Source: T3Sed10-241 sp036796255
GTDB taxonomy: Bacteria; Bacteroidota; Bacteroidia; Flavobacteriales_D; Cryomorphaceae
Direction of reading: 5' to 3'
DNA length: 33,613 nt
Assembly: GCA_036796255.1 (NCBI GenBank)
Contig: DAIRDH010000037.1
Coordinates: 1-33,613 of the forward strand
Below are positions 6,132 to 16,000 of the stretch, in pieces. Position 1 is the stretch's first letter; each line of letters starts with the position of its first letter. The position numbers and the translations under genes were made by a program. The notes beneath the pieces were generated by a model, which was not told the DNA's origin, ran no database searches, and was given only the letters and a program-made list of their open reading frames with translations.

Positions 6132-7681
6132 TGACTTACCGCTATCTTGACATTGTATTGCCTCCGCATCAGGCTGAGGATCGTGAAGCCATTGCTGCTG
6201 CATTGCTGCAAAATGGCATGGATGCAGGTGAGCCTTTTCGCATTGCCAAGCGCTCCATCGATGCCAGGGGCCGGCAAGTGCTGGTGCGCTTGCGCTGTGA
6301 GCTGGGGCGCACCTGGGCCGAGGTGCCGCGTTACGAAGTGCCTTTTGTGAATGTAAGTAATGCTCCAGAAGTGTACATTGCCGGTGCCGGGCCCTGCGGA
6401 CTTTTCGCCGCTTTGAAACTGATCGCCCTCGGGCTGAAACCGATCATCCTTGAGCGGGGCAAGGATGTGCGCAGCCGCCGGCGCGACCTGGCAGCGCTCA
6501 ACAAATCCCATGTGGTAAATCCCGAATCAAACTATTGCTTCGGCGAGGGTGGCGCCGGCACCTACAGCGATGGCAAGCTCTACACGCGCTCCAAAAAGCG
6601 GGGCAGTGTGGAAGAAGTACTCCAGCATCTGGTGGCCTTTGGTGCGCCTCAGGATATCCTGATCGACGCCCACCCGCACATCGGCACCAACAAGCTTCCC
6701 AAATTGATTGAGGCAATGAGGGAGCATATCCTGGCCTGCGGGGCTGAGATTCGCTTTGGCAGCAAACTGACCGACATCAAGGTTGAAGGCACCCAGCTGA
6801 AAGAAATCACCGTCAACGGCGACGAACGCATAAGCTGCAAAGCACTCATCCTGGCCACAGGACACTCCGCCCGCGACATATTTACACTTTTGCATGAGCG
6901 CAAGCTCCTTATCGAAGCCAAGCCTTTTGCTCTTGGCGTACGCATAGAGCATCCGCAAGACATTATTGACCGCATACAGTACCATTGCTCCACCGACAGA
7001 GGCCCTTACCTTCCGGCGGCATCTTACAGCCTTGTGCACCAGGCGCAAGGCCGGGGCGTATATTCCTTCTGCATGTGTCCGGGCGGGATTATAGCGCCCT
7101 GTGCCACAGCACCCGGCGAGATCGTGACCAATGGCTGGTCGCCTTCCAAGCGCAACAATCCGTATGCGAATTCGGGTATGGTGGTGAGCATCACTCCCGA
7201 AGATTACGACCCAAAACGCAGCGGAAATCCTTTGGCGGCTTTGAACTACCAGGCAGCTGTAGAGGCCTCGGCTTGGCGGCTCGGCGGAGGCGGACAAACT
7301 GCCCCGGCCCAGCGCATGGTCGATTTTGCGGAAAGCAAAGTGAGCAATGACTTGCCCCCTTGCAGCTACCAACCCGGCCTGCAAAGCGCATCTTTGCGCG
7401 AATGCCTGCCCAAAGCCGTGCACCAAAGGCTGGAAGAAGCGCTGAAGGAATTTGGCAAGAAGATGAAAGGCTACTATACCAACGAAGCTGTGCTCGTGGC
7501 CACCGAGTCGCGCACCTCATCGCCGGTGCGCATACCGCGCACGGAGCAGTTGGCACATCCCGAAGCATCAGGCCTGTATCCTGCAGGTGAGGGTGCCGGT
7601 TACGCCGGTGGCATCGTATCGGCAGCGATAGACGGGCAGCGCGTGGCGGAGGCTGTGGCCATCGCCATCAAAGGCAGCTAG
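6131..7681 (+). CDS. FAD-dependent dehydrogenase, COG2509 type
   Basis: A 516-residue flavoprotein. The N-terminal 80 residues form a small domain seen in the COG2509 FAD-dependent dehydrogenases, followed by the dinucleotide-binding glycine motif GAGPCG (85-90) with ILERGKDVRSRRRD downstream. The hallmark segment NYCFGEGGAGTYSDGKLYTR lies near 136-155 and the closing FAD motif PAGEGAGYAGGIVSAAIDG near 481-499. Homologues are soluble oxidoreductases whose physiological substrate is largely unknown, so none is proposed here. The start codon overlaps the porT stop by one base. The gene ends 12 bases before the convergent addA-like stop. Whether it has any link to T9SS or quinone metabolism is unknown. 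Confidence 0.88.
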   Translation: MTYRYLDIVLPPHQAEDREAIAAALLQNGMDAGEPFRIAKRSIDARGRQVLVRLRCELGRTWAEVPRYEVPFVNVSNAPEVYIAGAGPCGLFAALKLIALGLKPIILERGKDVRSRRRDLAALNKSHVVNPESNYCFGEGGAGTYSDGKLYTRSKKRGSVEEVLQHLVAFGAPQDILIDAHPHIGTNKLPKLIEAMREHILACGAEIRFGSKLTDIKVEGTQLKEITVNGDERISCKALILATGHSARDIFTLLHERKLLIEAKPFALGVRIEHPQDIIDRIQYHCSTDRGPYLPAASYSLVHQAQGRGVYSFCMCPGGIIAPCATAPGEIVTNGWSPSKRNNPYANSGMVVSITPEDYDPKRSGNPLAALNYQAAVEASAWRLGGGGQTAPAQRMVDFAESKVSNDLPPCSYQPGLQSASLRECLPKAVHQRLEEALKEFGKKMKGYYTNEAVLVATESRTSSPVRIPRTEQLAHPEASGLYPAGEGAGYAGGIVSAAIDGQRVAEAVAIAIKGS

Positions 7682-7693
7682 AATTTAAACACA

Positions 7694-10600
7694 TTACAAC
7701 TCCACCCATTTCAAGGGATCGAGGTAGAGCAAGTAGCCGCGCACCGGCCTGCGCTCCAGCGCAGCGAGCGCCTCGGCATAGCGCAGCAATTGCTTTCGGT
7801 GGTCCGGCTTCTCCTGGCCAGTTTTGAAATCAATGAGCGACAAATCGGCTCCATGGTCGAGCACCAAATCGGGACGGAGCACTTCACCACGGTGGATCAG
7901 CTCACGCTCGGTCAATCTCACAGCACCTTCGTTCAAATCGGTGTAGCGCTTGTCGCCAAAAAGTCCATTGGCCAAATCGCTGAGGGCCTGGGCTTCTTCC
8001 TCGTTTACTTCGGCGCTGTCGAGCCGGGCCGCAATCCAGCTTTGGGCTTGCGCCAAAGTAGATGTTTCTGAAGCCAGCCGGTGGAAGTAAATGCCCATCC
8101 TCCGCGAAACGTCCTTGCCAAAACTGTGCTCGTCGAATGCGAAAGGGAAGCGCTCCGCCCAATCGCCCGGTGAAGGCATGGCATGTGCAAGTCCCGCGAC
8201 TTGCTCTACCTCGATCTCATCCCGAGTTTTGTGGGCTGGCTTTTCGCCAAAAGTCCAATGGTTCGCGTCAAATTCTAACTCGAGGTCGGCGTAAAGTTCA
8301 TTTGCCGCAAGGGGCATGTCACGGGCATCATCACGCCCTTCATAATTTGGTTTCAGGGCCGTCATGGCCGTGTGAAAGTCCTTGCCAAGGTAGTTGCTTT
8401 GGCTCACAGTGTAATTCACATAAAGCTCATCAATGGCGCGGGTGAGGGCCACGTATATCATGTTGAGGTTGTCGAAGTCGATGGCCGTATGCTCTGCATT
8501 GTAGGCTTCGTCCAGCCCCATTTCCACAAGGGATTTTGAAGCGGGAAGCGGAGCATACGGGAGCAATTCGGTTTTATCGCCGAGCTTCACCCAACTGTCG
8601 TCATTGCCTGCCTTGCGTACCCAGTTGAGCATGGGAATGATGCACACCTTAAATTGCAATCCCTTGGCTTTGTGAATGGTGAGCATCACGACGCTATCTG
8701 GCCCGTCGGCATTGCCAGCGCCGGGCTTGTCGGCACTGCGCTTCCAATGCTCGAAAAAGTCGTAAACCGTGAGCTTCATCCCGCCACGTGCGAGGATGTA
8801 ATTGAGCAAAGCAGAAACGGCAGGCTGCGCATGGGCATGCGGAATGTACTGCTGGATCAGGGTCTCTGCCGCCTGAAAAGCGCCCGGCTCAAACCAGGCA
8901 TTTCGCGGAAGCGGTGCGCCAATATCCTTTAAAAATTGCTTCAAATCGAGGTTGGCATTCCTCGCTTCTTCCATGCCGGTGCGGTATGCATCGGGGGCAT
9001 AATTCAGGCCCTTGAGGTCGCAGAGGGCGCGCATTATGGCAATCTTCGAGGGCACATGTGCAGGGTCGAGGTGCAGGCGCATAAAGCCGATGAGCAATTG
9101 TACCATCGCGTCCTGATCTATCCCGCGGCTGTCGGAGGTTGACACCGGAACATCGCGCTCCATCAGGTAAGTGGCCATGGCGCTCCCCTCCCTCCTGCCC
9201 CGCACGAGAATACAAATATCTCCGAGGCGGTATCCGCGATCGCGCAGGTCGCATATTTGCCGGTAGAGCAATTCATGCTGAGGCTCTTCCTCTGCCTTCG
9301 GGCCTAAATAATTCACCTCAACATATCCTGTTTCCTGTCGCTTTTCGGGTGTGTGTTGGAATACGCCATCGTACTCCTGCCGGTAGAGACTTTCGGCCGG
9401 GGTGAGTTCATGGCTCAGGGCCTCAAATATGCTGTTGTTGAATTGAATCACCCGGCCGGCACTGCGGTAATTCGTGTTGAGCTCCACTATGCTGTGCGCG
9501 GCTTTCAGGGCATTGCGCAGCTCGGGGCTCACCTGACCTGAGGCATCGTTGATGTCGGGCAGGGAGATCAGCTGCTCGGCCCTGCCACCGCGCCAGCGGT
9601 AGATGCTCTGCTTGGCATCGCCGACCACGAGGCTGGTTTTGCCACGCGATATGGTCTCCTCCACCAGGGGAAGGAGGTTGAGCCATTGCAAGGTTGAGGT
9701 ATCCTGAAATTCGTCGATCAGGATGTGGTCGTAGCGCGCCCCAATCTTTTCGTAAATGTACGCCGCGGGCTCGTCGCGCAACGATTCCGACACGATACGG
9801 TTAAAGTAGGCAATGGGCAGCAAATTGCGCTCTTCAAGAATTTCGTTGAGCGCACCGTGAAGGTCATTGAGCGTGGCCATGAGGTGAATTTTGCCGGAGA
9901 GCGCCTTGTACAGCTCATAAGCAGGCTTTTCATTCTCAATTAGGTGTATAGCCTTTACGGCAAAATTCTTGAGCACTTCGGTCACCGATGCTATGGAATC
10001 GCGCATGGAAGCCGAAACCTTGGTCTGGTGCCAGTCCTTTTCGAGCAAGCCGGTTCTGGTAGCTGTGAGTGTAAGCTTGGCGATTTCAAGTGCTGCACAA
10101 TTTTCAAAAAATGGAATCCAGCTGCTGCCTACACTTGCGAAGTCGCCGCGGGTGGCTCCAATGCTGCTCACCACGGCCATGGCTTCTGTACCGATGGCTT
10201 TGATTTTGGCTTCGAAGGTTGCCACTTCCGTTTTAAGCGTTTTTGAAATGTTTTGAAAATCCTCCGGAAGGAGGTCTGAAAGTGAAGCCATCGGAGCTAC
10301 GGAATCTTCATCGATCACCAAAGGCCGCAGTGATTCGAGTTTGCCAATCACATCGGCTTTCTTATTGTCGTCGAGCTGCTGCACGATAAAGTCGGTGAGG
10401 TGGGCGGTAACGGCATCGCTTTCACCCACGCGCTCTGTAAGCCGCATCACCGCTTCCGCAAAAAGGCTTTTTACATCAAGCTCCACCTGAAAGTCGGCAC
10501 GCATATCCAGCTCCTGGCTGAATGAGCGGATGAGCTTGTGGTTAAAATGGTCGATGGTACTGATGGACAAATCACCATAGTCAAAAAGCATGCGTGTGAA

Positions 10601-10894
10601 TGCCGCTGCGGCGCGCTTGCGCAGTTCATCTGGGCTAAGCCCTGTATCATTCAGGGTTTGATCGATCATAAAATCTCCCCCGGCATAGGGCAATGGCATG
10701 CGGCTTATTTTGTGCACCTCATGTAGGAGGCGCTCCTTCATTTCATTGGTCGCCTTGTTGGTGAATGTAATCGCAAGCACCTTGCGAAACTGCTCAGCGC
10801 CAGGCTCCGACAACATCAATTTGAGGAAGATGCCAACGAGGGCTGTGGTTTTGCCGGAACCGGCTGAGGATTTGTAAATGAGGAAAGGAGACAT
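7694..10894 (-). CDS. addA: UvrD/RecB-like helicase with C-terminal nuclease (AddA type)
   Basis: A 1066-residue superfamily 1 helicase-nuclease involved in double-strand-break end processing and recombination. Walker A is SSAGSGKTT (9-17), motif Ia is ITFTNKATNEMKER, Walker B is IDEFQDTS with D394-E395, then VVGDAKQSIYRWRGG, MLTIHKAKGLQF and YVALTRAIDELY. The C-terminus carries a PD-(D/E)XK nuclease: H in GIYFHRLASE, D1009, D1022-F-K1024 and Q1035-Y1039. This layout matches RecB/AddA proteins of Bacteroidota. The usual AddB-like nuclease partner is not next door on either side. The start at 10894 sits about 20 bases below a TAAGTTTG -7 box on the same strand. The region just upstream is shared with the divergent MbnP gene. 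Confidence 0.9.
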   Translation of the reverse strand: MSPFLIYKSSAGSGKTTALVGIFLKLMLSEPGAEQFRKVLAITFTNKATNEMKERLLHEVHKISRMPLPYAGGDFMIDQTLNDTGLSPDELRKRAAAAFTRMLFDYGDLSISTIDHFNHKLIRSFSQELDMRADFQVELDVKSLFAEAVMRLTERVGESDAVTAHLTDFIVQQLDDNKKADVIGKLESLRPLVIDEDSVAPMASLSDLLPEDFQNISKTLKTEVATFEAKIKAIGTEAMAVVSSIGATRGDFASVGSSWIPFFENCAALEIAKLTLTATRTGLLEKDWHQTKVSASMRDSIASVTEVLKNFAVKAIHLIENEKPAYELYKALSGKIHLMATLNDLHGALNEILEERNLLPIAYFNRIVSESLRDEPAAYIYEKIGARYDHILIDEFQDTSTLQWLNLLPLVEETISRGKTSLVVGDAKQSIYRWRGGRAEQLISLPDINDASGQVSPELRNALKAAHSIVELNTNYRSAGRVIQFNNSIFEALSHELTPAESLYRQEYDGVFQHTPEKRQETGYVEVNYLGPKAEEEPQHELLYRQICDLRDRGYRLGDICILVRGRREGSAMATYLMERDVPVSTSDSRGIDQDAMVQLLIGFMRLHLDPAHVPSKIAIMRALCDLKGLNYAPDAYRTGMEEARNANLDLKQFLKDIGAPLPRNAWFEPGAFQAAETLIQQYIPHAHAQPAVSALLNYILARGGMKLTVYDFFEHWKRSADKPGAGNADGPDSVVMLTIHKAKGLQFKVCIIPMLNWVRKAGNDDSWVKLGDKTELLPYAPLPASKSLVEMGLDEAYNAEHTAIDFDNLNMIYVALTRAIDELYVNYTVSQSNYLGKDFHTAMTALKPNYEGRDDARDMPLAANELYADLELEFDANHWTFGEKPAHKTRDEIEVEQVAGLAHAMPSPGDWAERFPFAFDEHSFGKDVSRRMGIYFHRLASETSTLAQAQSWIAARLDSAEVNEEEAQALSDLANGLFGDKRYTDLNEGAVRLTERELIHRGEVLRPDLVLDHGADLSLIDFKTGQEKPDHRKQLLRYAEALAALERRPVRGYLLYLDPLKWVEL

Positions 10895-10914
10895 TGGTCA
10901 CATTTGCTTGCGCT

Positions 10915-10922
10915 CAAACTTA
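10915..10922 (-). promoter_or_regulatory. -7 box of the addA-like gene
   Basis: Read on the minus strand this is TAAGTTTG, a full match to TAnnTTTG, 20 bases upstream of the start codon at 10894. No TTG is seen at the ideal -33 distance. The rest of 10923-11007 separates two divergent genes and contains TAACTTAG at 10969-10976, a weaker candidate for the plus-strand gene. Confidence 0.5.
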
Positions 10923-11007
10923 CGATATTGCATGCGCTATTGTAGGGTTTTAGCATCCTTTTTTGTTATAACTTAGTGGGTGCGACCCGCACAAAAATTA
11001 AAACTTC

Positions 11008-11781
11008 ATGCTCACACGAATCCTGTTCTTACTCCTGTTTTCATCCTTGCTGATTTCTTGCGGGGACGACGACGATATGGAAAATCTTCCACTCGCCGAG
11101 CCCAAACTTTCCATGAGCTTTACACCCATGTATGAGGGTGCCGAGATGGATTTGTTCACCCGTTACAACAATGTGCATGATTGCTCATTTGAAGTGAGTG
11201 AACTCAAATTTTACCTCGCCAACATCACCCTGCACCGCGCCAATGGTGATACCACTTTGCTTTCAGACATAGAGTTCATCAATATTCGCACGGGCTTGAA
11301 CAGCCTCGAATTTGATATCCCTCATGAGGATTTCAGCGCCATTTCATTTGATCTTGGCGTACCCGTGGAACTCAATGGCACCCAGAATCCGGACTTTTTG
11401 ACTTCGATTTACAGCCTTGACCATCCGCTGAGTGCAAGCAACGGCACGTATTGGACCTGGCAAACGGGATACCGCTTTTTTATGGTAGAAGGTCGACTGG
11501 ATACGGTGCCTGACAGCGCCGAGAATCTTGCCACATTTGCATTTCACACCGGTCGCGATACTTTATTTCGCGCGCTGGGCACTTACCAGAGGGCTATATC
11601 CGGAGCTGGTGGAGCGCGAAATGAGCTAGAGTTCGCACTCGATTTTGAGCGCTTCTTTGCTACTGAAACGGATACGGTTAATTTGAGATTTGACCGCGAC
11701 TTTCACGGCATGCCCTCCCAGATGGAGCTCGGCCACAGGGTAGCCAACAATTCCGCAGCACTATTTAGATTGCTACCTTAG
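11008..11781 (+). CDS. MbnP-like lipoprotein (copper-associated surface protein family)
   Basis: A 257-residue secreted lipoprotein with lipobox LLISC (acylated Cys18), followed by an acidic CGDDDDME linker. The body resembles the MbnP family, with the SELKFYLANITLH block near 65-77 and the conserved aromatic motif around WTWQTGYRF (W149, W151) followed by VEGR. In the characterised methanotroph protein, a tryptophan is oxidised to kynurenine by the partner dihaem enzyme MbnH, and related CorA binds copper with such a residue. The next gene, 16 bases downstream, encodes an MbnH-like peroxidase, which strongly supports the pairing. Which Trp would be modified cannot be decided from sequence alone. 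A metal-binding role at the cell surface is family inference; no methanobactin genes are visible. Confidence 0.75.
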   Translation: MLTRILFLLLFSSLLISCGDDDDMENLPLAEPKLSMSFTPMYEGAEMDLFTRYNNVHDCSFEVSELKFYLANITLHRANGDTTLLSDIEFINIRTGLNSLEFDIPHEDFSAISFDLGVPVELNGTQNPDFLTSIYSLDHPLSASNGTYWTWQTGYRFFMVEGRLDTVPDSAENLATFAFHTGRDTLFRALGTYQRAISGAGGARNELEFALDFERFFATETDTVNLRFDRDFHGMPSQMELGHRVANNSAALFRLLP

Positions 11782-11797
11782 CATCGGAAATCACAGC

Positions 11798-12958
11798 ATG
11801 AACATAATTTTTAAAACAGAAATCCAGCAAATTCAGGCTATAAGGCTTGCGGCAATTTTTGTGCTCTTGCTTTTGATTCACTCCAGCTGCCGGCGGGATG
11901 AGACTCCTGATCCCAACAGTCCGGATACCTCCCTGTGCGAAAGCAGCCAACACGCTGCTACACCCTACGAACTGGAAATACCCTATTTCTTTCCCGATCC
12001 CATTATTCCCGCCGACAACCCGATGACGGAGGAAGGCGTGGCGCTGGGAAGGCACTTGTTTTGGGACAAACAGCTGTCGAGAAACAATGCAGTGAGTTGC
12101 GGGAGCTGTCACATCCCACAGGCGGCATTCAGCGACAATGCGCAGTTTAGCGTTGGATTGTTTGGTGAAGAAACCGACCGCAATAGCATGGCGCTTGTGA
12201 ATCTCGCCTGGAACAATGGGGCCTTCTTCTGGGATGGCCGCGCCCACACCCTTGAAGAGCAAATACTGGAACCCATTGAGCACCCCATTGAAATGGACCT
12301 CACCTGGCACGAGGCTGTGGAACGTATCGAAGCCGATGCCCAGTACCAGGACATGTTTACGGCAGCTTTTGGAACTGCCTGTGTAGACTCCGTGCGCATG
12401 ACGAGGGCTTTGGCGCAATTTATCCGCACCATGGTATCGCACCGATCGAAGTTTGACAAAGCCCGCTACTATGGCGAAGCATTGCTCACACCTGAAGAAA
12501 ACCGGGGCTTACAGCTTTTCCTGGCTGAAGGTGGTGATCCCAATTTCGTGGCCGGCGGTCAGGGTGGAGGGGATTGCTTTCACTGCCACGGCGGCGATTT
12601 GATACTCTTTACCGACAACATTTTCCGCAACAATGGACTGGATACGGAGTTCTCTGATTTGGGTCGGGGAGCCGTAACCGGCAATAACTGGGACAATGGT
12701 CTTTTCAGAACCCCTACCCTCCGCAACATCGCACTCACAGCGCCTTATATGCACGATGGCCGGTTTAATACACTGATGGAAGTGATTGACCACTATGATT
12801 TTGGAGGACATCCATCAAGCACACTCGACCCGCTTATGAAGCTGCAAGGCATAGGGCTCTCGCTCACCCCACAAGACAAGGCTGATCTCGTGGCATTTCT
12901 TGAGACCCTCACGGATTACGAATTTGTGGAAAACGAAGCTTTTCACGACCCTCATTGA
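11798..12958 (+). CDS. Dihaem cytochrome c peroxidase, MbnH/MauG-like
   Basis: A 386-residue exported dihaem protein of the CcpA/MauG superfamily. Two c-type haem sites are visible: C101-GSC-H105 and C260-FHC-H264. The segment FRTPTLRNIALTAPYMHDGR (about 304-323) is the family signature around the second haem. The N-terminus has a hydrophobic segment ending LIHSSC, a probable lipobox with Cys31, although the preceding region is longer than usual. Classical members reduce H2O2 with electrons from cytochromes; MauG and MbnH instead oxidise protein residues. Its position directly after an MbnP-like gene favours an MbnH role, forming kynurenine in that partner. The alternative is an ordinary periplasmic peroxidase. 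Both genes look co-transcribed. Confidence 0.85.
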   Translation: MNIIFKTEIQQIQAIRLAAIFVLLLLIHSSCRRDETPDPNSPDTSLCESSQHAATPYELEIPYFFPDPIIPADNPMTEEGVALGRHLFWDKQLSRNNAVSCGSCHIPQAAFSDNAQFSVGLFGEETDRNSMALVNLAWNNGAFFWDGRAHTLEEQILEPIEHPIEMDLTWHEAVERIEADAQYQDMFTAAFGTACVDSVRMTRALAQFIRTMVSHRSKFDKARYYGEALLTPEENRGLQLFLAEGGDPNFVAGGQGGGDCFHCHGGDLILFTDNIFRNNGLDTEFSDLGRGAVTGNNWDNGLFRTPTLRNIALTAPYMHDGRFNTLMEVIDHYDFGGHPSSTLDPLMKLQGIGLSLTPQDKADLVAFLETLTDYEFVENEAFHDPH

Positions 12959-13084
12959 GTTAACTTCCACTTAATGTTTGGGCAGTAAAAAGCCTAACCT
13001 GTTCACAGGCTGAGCACAGCATTTCATCTTCTGGTTTCCGTGTTCCATCCCTAACCTTTGCAGGCATCGTGCGTATACTGCGGC

Positions 13085-16000
13085 ATGATGAAGCCAATTC
13101 TGAACTTTGTCCTCTTAACTACAGCAATGCTCATTGGCTACAGCCAATCAGCAAGTGCCCAATGTCAATTATTTGACTTTAATGGAGTTGCACAAGTCAA
13201 CCCCGTATGGTACAATTGTAATGGGAACAATTACACCCTGAACATACAGTCGCCAAATAACCTTGGCGCCTGGACCATTGATTGGGGTGATGGTTCGCCA
13301 ATACAAAGTGGGGCAGAACTAGTGCCACCGCAGGCCATCGCACACGTGTACCTTTCCGCGGTGGATATTTACACCGTCACTTTTACGGAAACGGGTACAG
13401 GCTGTACCACGGTAGGTACGCTCTACATGGAAGAGCCTACAAGTGCATCCATCCAAATTCCCGTGGGTGGCCTCACCCAGGCATGTGCGCCCCAAACCAT
13501 GGCATTTATCAACTCCAGTACGAATACTTCGACCACAACCATGTTTACATGGGATTTTGGAGATGGATCACCACCGCAAACTTTTGACTATACCAACCTC
13601 GGCCAGTCTATTTCGCACACTTACCAGCCTGGCACGGTAGACTGCGAAACTGTAGTAACCCTCACCGCCGAAAACGAATGTAACACCATACAAGGTGGAC
13701 CAAGTCAGGCCACATTTAACCCCATTCGTATTTGGGATATTGATGACGCCGCTATCACTCCTTCAGACGTGATACTCTGTTGGCCGGACAATGAATTTAC
13801 TTTCTCAAACACCACGGAGAGAAATTGTCTTTTCCAGGGTAACATTTTCCAGCGCTATGAATACTGGAACTTCGGCGATTATTGGGGTCTTGGGTATGAC
13901 TCGATCATCGACTGGCGCGCATGGCCACCAACGTTTCCACAAACGCTGGAATACCCGGCCATAGGCAGCTATCAGGTCACCTTGCTCGACAGCAATATTT
14001 GCGGAATTGATGCAGCCACCATCACAGTGGAAATTGTCGCTCCGCCTACGGCTGTAGCTACAGCCTTACCCACCACCATTTGTGCCGGTCAATCGGTGAC
14101 ATTTACAAACAATTCTTCTGCCAATGCCACCGACTTTGTGTGGGATTTTGGCGATGGCTCACCGCTGGTTTTTTCCGGCGCGGCCAACTTAACCCATATT
14201 TATCAAAACGCGGGCAGTTACAATGCCTCGCTTTTGGTGGCCGTAGGAGGGCCCGCATCGGGCTGTAATGATATAGTCAACATACCGATCACAGTCCTTC
14301 CCGGCCCCGATGCGGAAATAGGCTTCGACAATGACGCCGCCTGCGATGACCTTACGGTAAATTTCACTGACCTCTCCACGGGGGATGTCATAGGATGGGA
14401 ATGGTCGTTCGGAAATGGAAACACGAGCAACGTACAAAATCCAGCTGCCCAAAACTATCCCAACGTCGGTGGTTACAATGTGATACTCACAGTTGAGTCG
14501 ACCAATGGTTGTCTCAACTCAGATACAAAGATTGTCAACGTCCATGAATCGCCTGTGGCTGATTTTATGGCACAGGATGTATGTGTGGGTGCCCAAGGCA
14601 GCTTTACTGACTTGTCGAGCTTTATGGCAGGTGATCCTATCATAGCATGGTCTTGGGATTTTGGCAATGGCAACACAAGCACGGCCCAAAATCCGACAAA
14701 CGTGTACAACGCGGTCGGCACCTACACCATCACCTTAGAGGTGAGCACGGCCCATTGTAGCGACCTCATTCAGCGAGATGTAAACGTGGAGCCCGCTCCA
14801 AATTCGGGATTCACCGCCAGCGTACTTGCTGGTTGTGGACCGCTTGTAGTTGACTTTACCAATACTTCAGTTGGGGCGGTCAACTACACCTGGCTATTTG
14901 GTGATGGAGGCGGATCGGGTGCTGAGCACCCCCAGCACACTTTTGTCAATTTTGGCAATGTAGATTCCGTTTATACCGTTCGCCTGATCGCGGCAACCGC
15001 TTTCGGCTGTACCGATACCAGCAGCATTGATATCACAGTGCATCCTGGCGCTCAGGCCATGTTTCAGAGCTTCTACACCCCTGGATGTGCTCCATTGCCG
15101 GCCAATTTCTTAAACAATTCGCAGAATGCGACTTCGTATCTCTGGGATTTTGGCGATGGATCGCCTACCAGCACCGAATTGAATCCTTCGCACGATTTTG
15201 AAAACAACACCCTTTTCCTGGCAAACTATACTGTTCAACTGATTGCCTATACACCGACCGGGTGTAACGATACCACCACAACAACAGTGACGGTATTTCC
15301 AGAACCGAGTTTTACTTTCAACCTTCCTGAATCGGAGGGATGCGCACCTTACAGCGTTCAGTTTCCGAGCGTACCCGGAGCAGTAACCCATGCCTGGAAT
15401 TTTGGCGACGGAACCATCTCTGCCACGCCATCGCCCAATCACACGTACTTCAACAGCACCATGGATACCTTGAGCTTCACGGCTCAGCTGGTAGCGACAA
15501 GTGCATTTGGTTGCCGAGATACCTCAGAGACAGACATTACAGTGTTCCCGAATCCGATAGCGCAGTTCTCAACCAATTTGCTTGCAGGTTGCAGCCCGCT
15601 TACGGTGACCCTTGAAAACCAGTCAGTACTTGCCGACTCGGTGGCATGGAGCTATGGTGATGGCAGCACTTCTGACACAACTGCCCAATTTCACTCGCAT
15701 ATATTCGAGAATACCACCAACCAAACGGTGAGTTATTCCGTACAGCTCACTGCCTTTACGGCCAATGGCTGTTCAAGAACCTTCACCCGAATTATAGAGG
15801 TTTATCCCGAAGTAACTGCCGGAATGGATCACCCTGCATCGGCATGTTCACCTTTCAGCTTTGTGATGCAAAACACTTCCCAAAATGGAAACATTTACCA
15901 ATGGGATTTTGGAAATGGAACCGGCAGTCTGGCGCCAAATCCTGTGGTGTCGTATGTAAACAATACGAGTCTTCCCGACACGTTTGACATTCAACTCACG

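Noticed and set aside
5346..6203. Minus-strand open frame of 285 codons opposite porT
   Set aside because: It is complementary to a confidently assigned coding sequence and shows no motif of its own.
6527..7426. Minus-strand open frame of 299 codons opposite the FAD dehydrogenase
   Set aside because: It is the antisense of conserved FAD motifs, with no signal or domain.
12959..13084. Possible terminator between the peroxidase and PKD genes
   Set aside because: Only a weak 4-base CCTG/CAGG stem is visible without a following T run; not enough to call.
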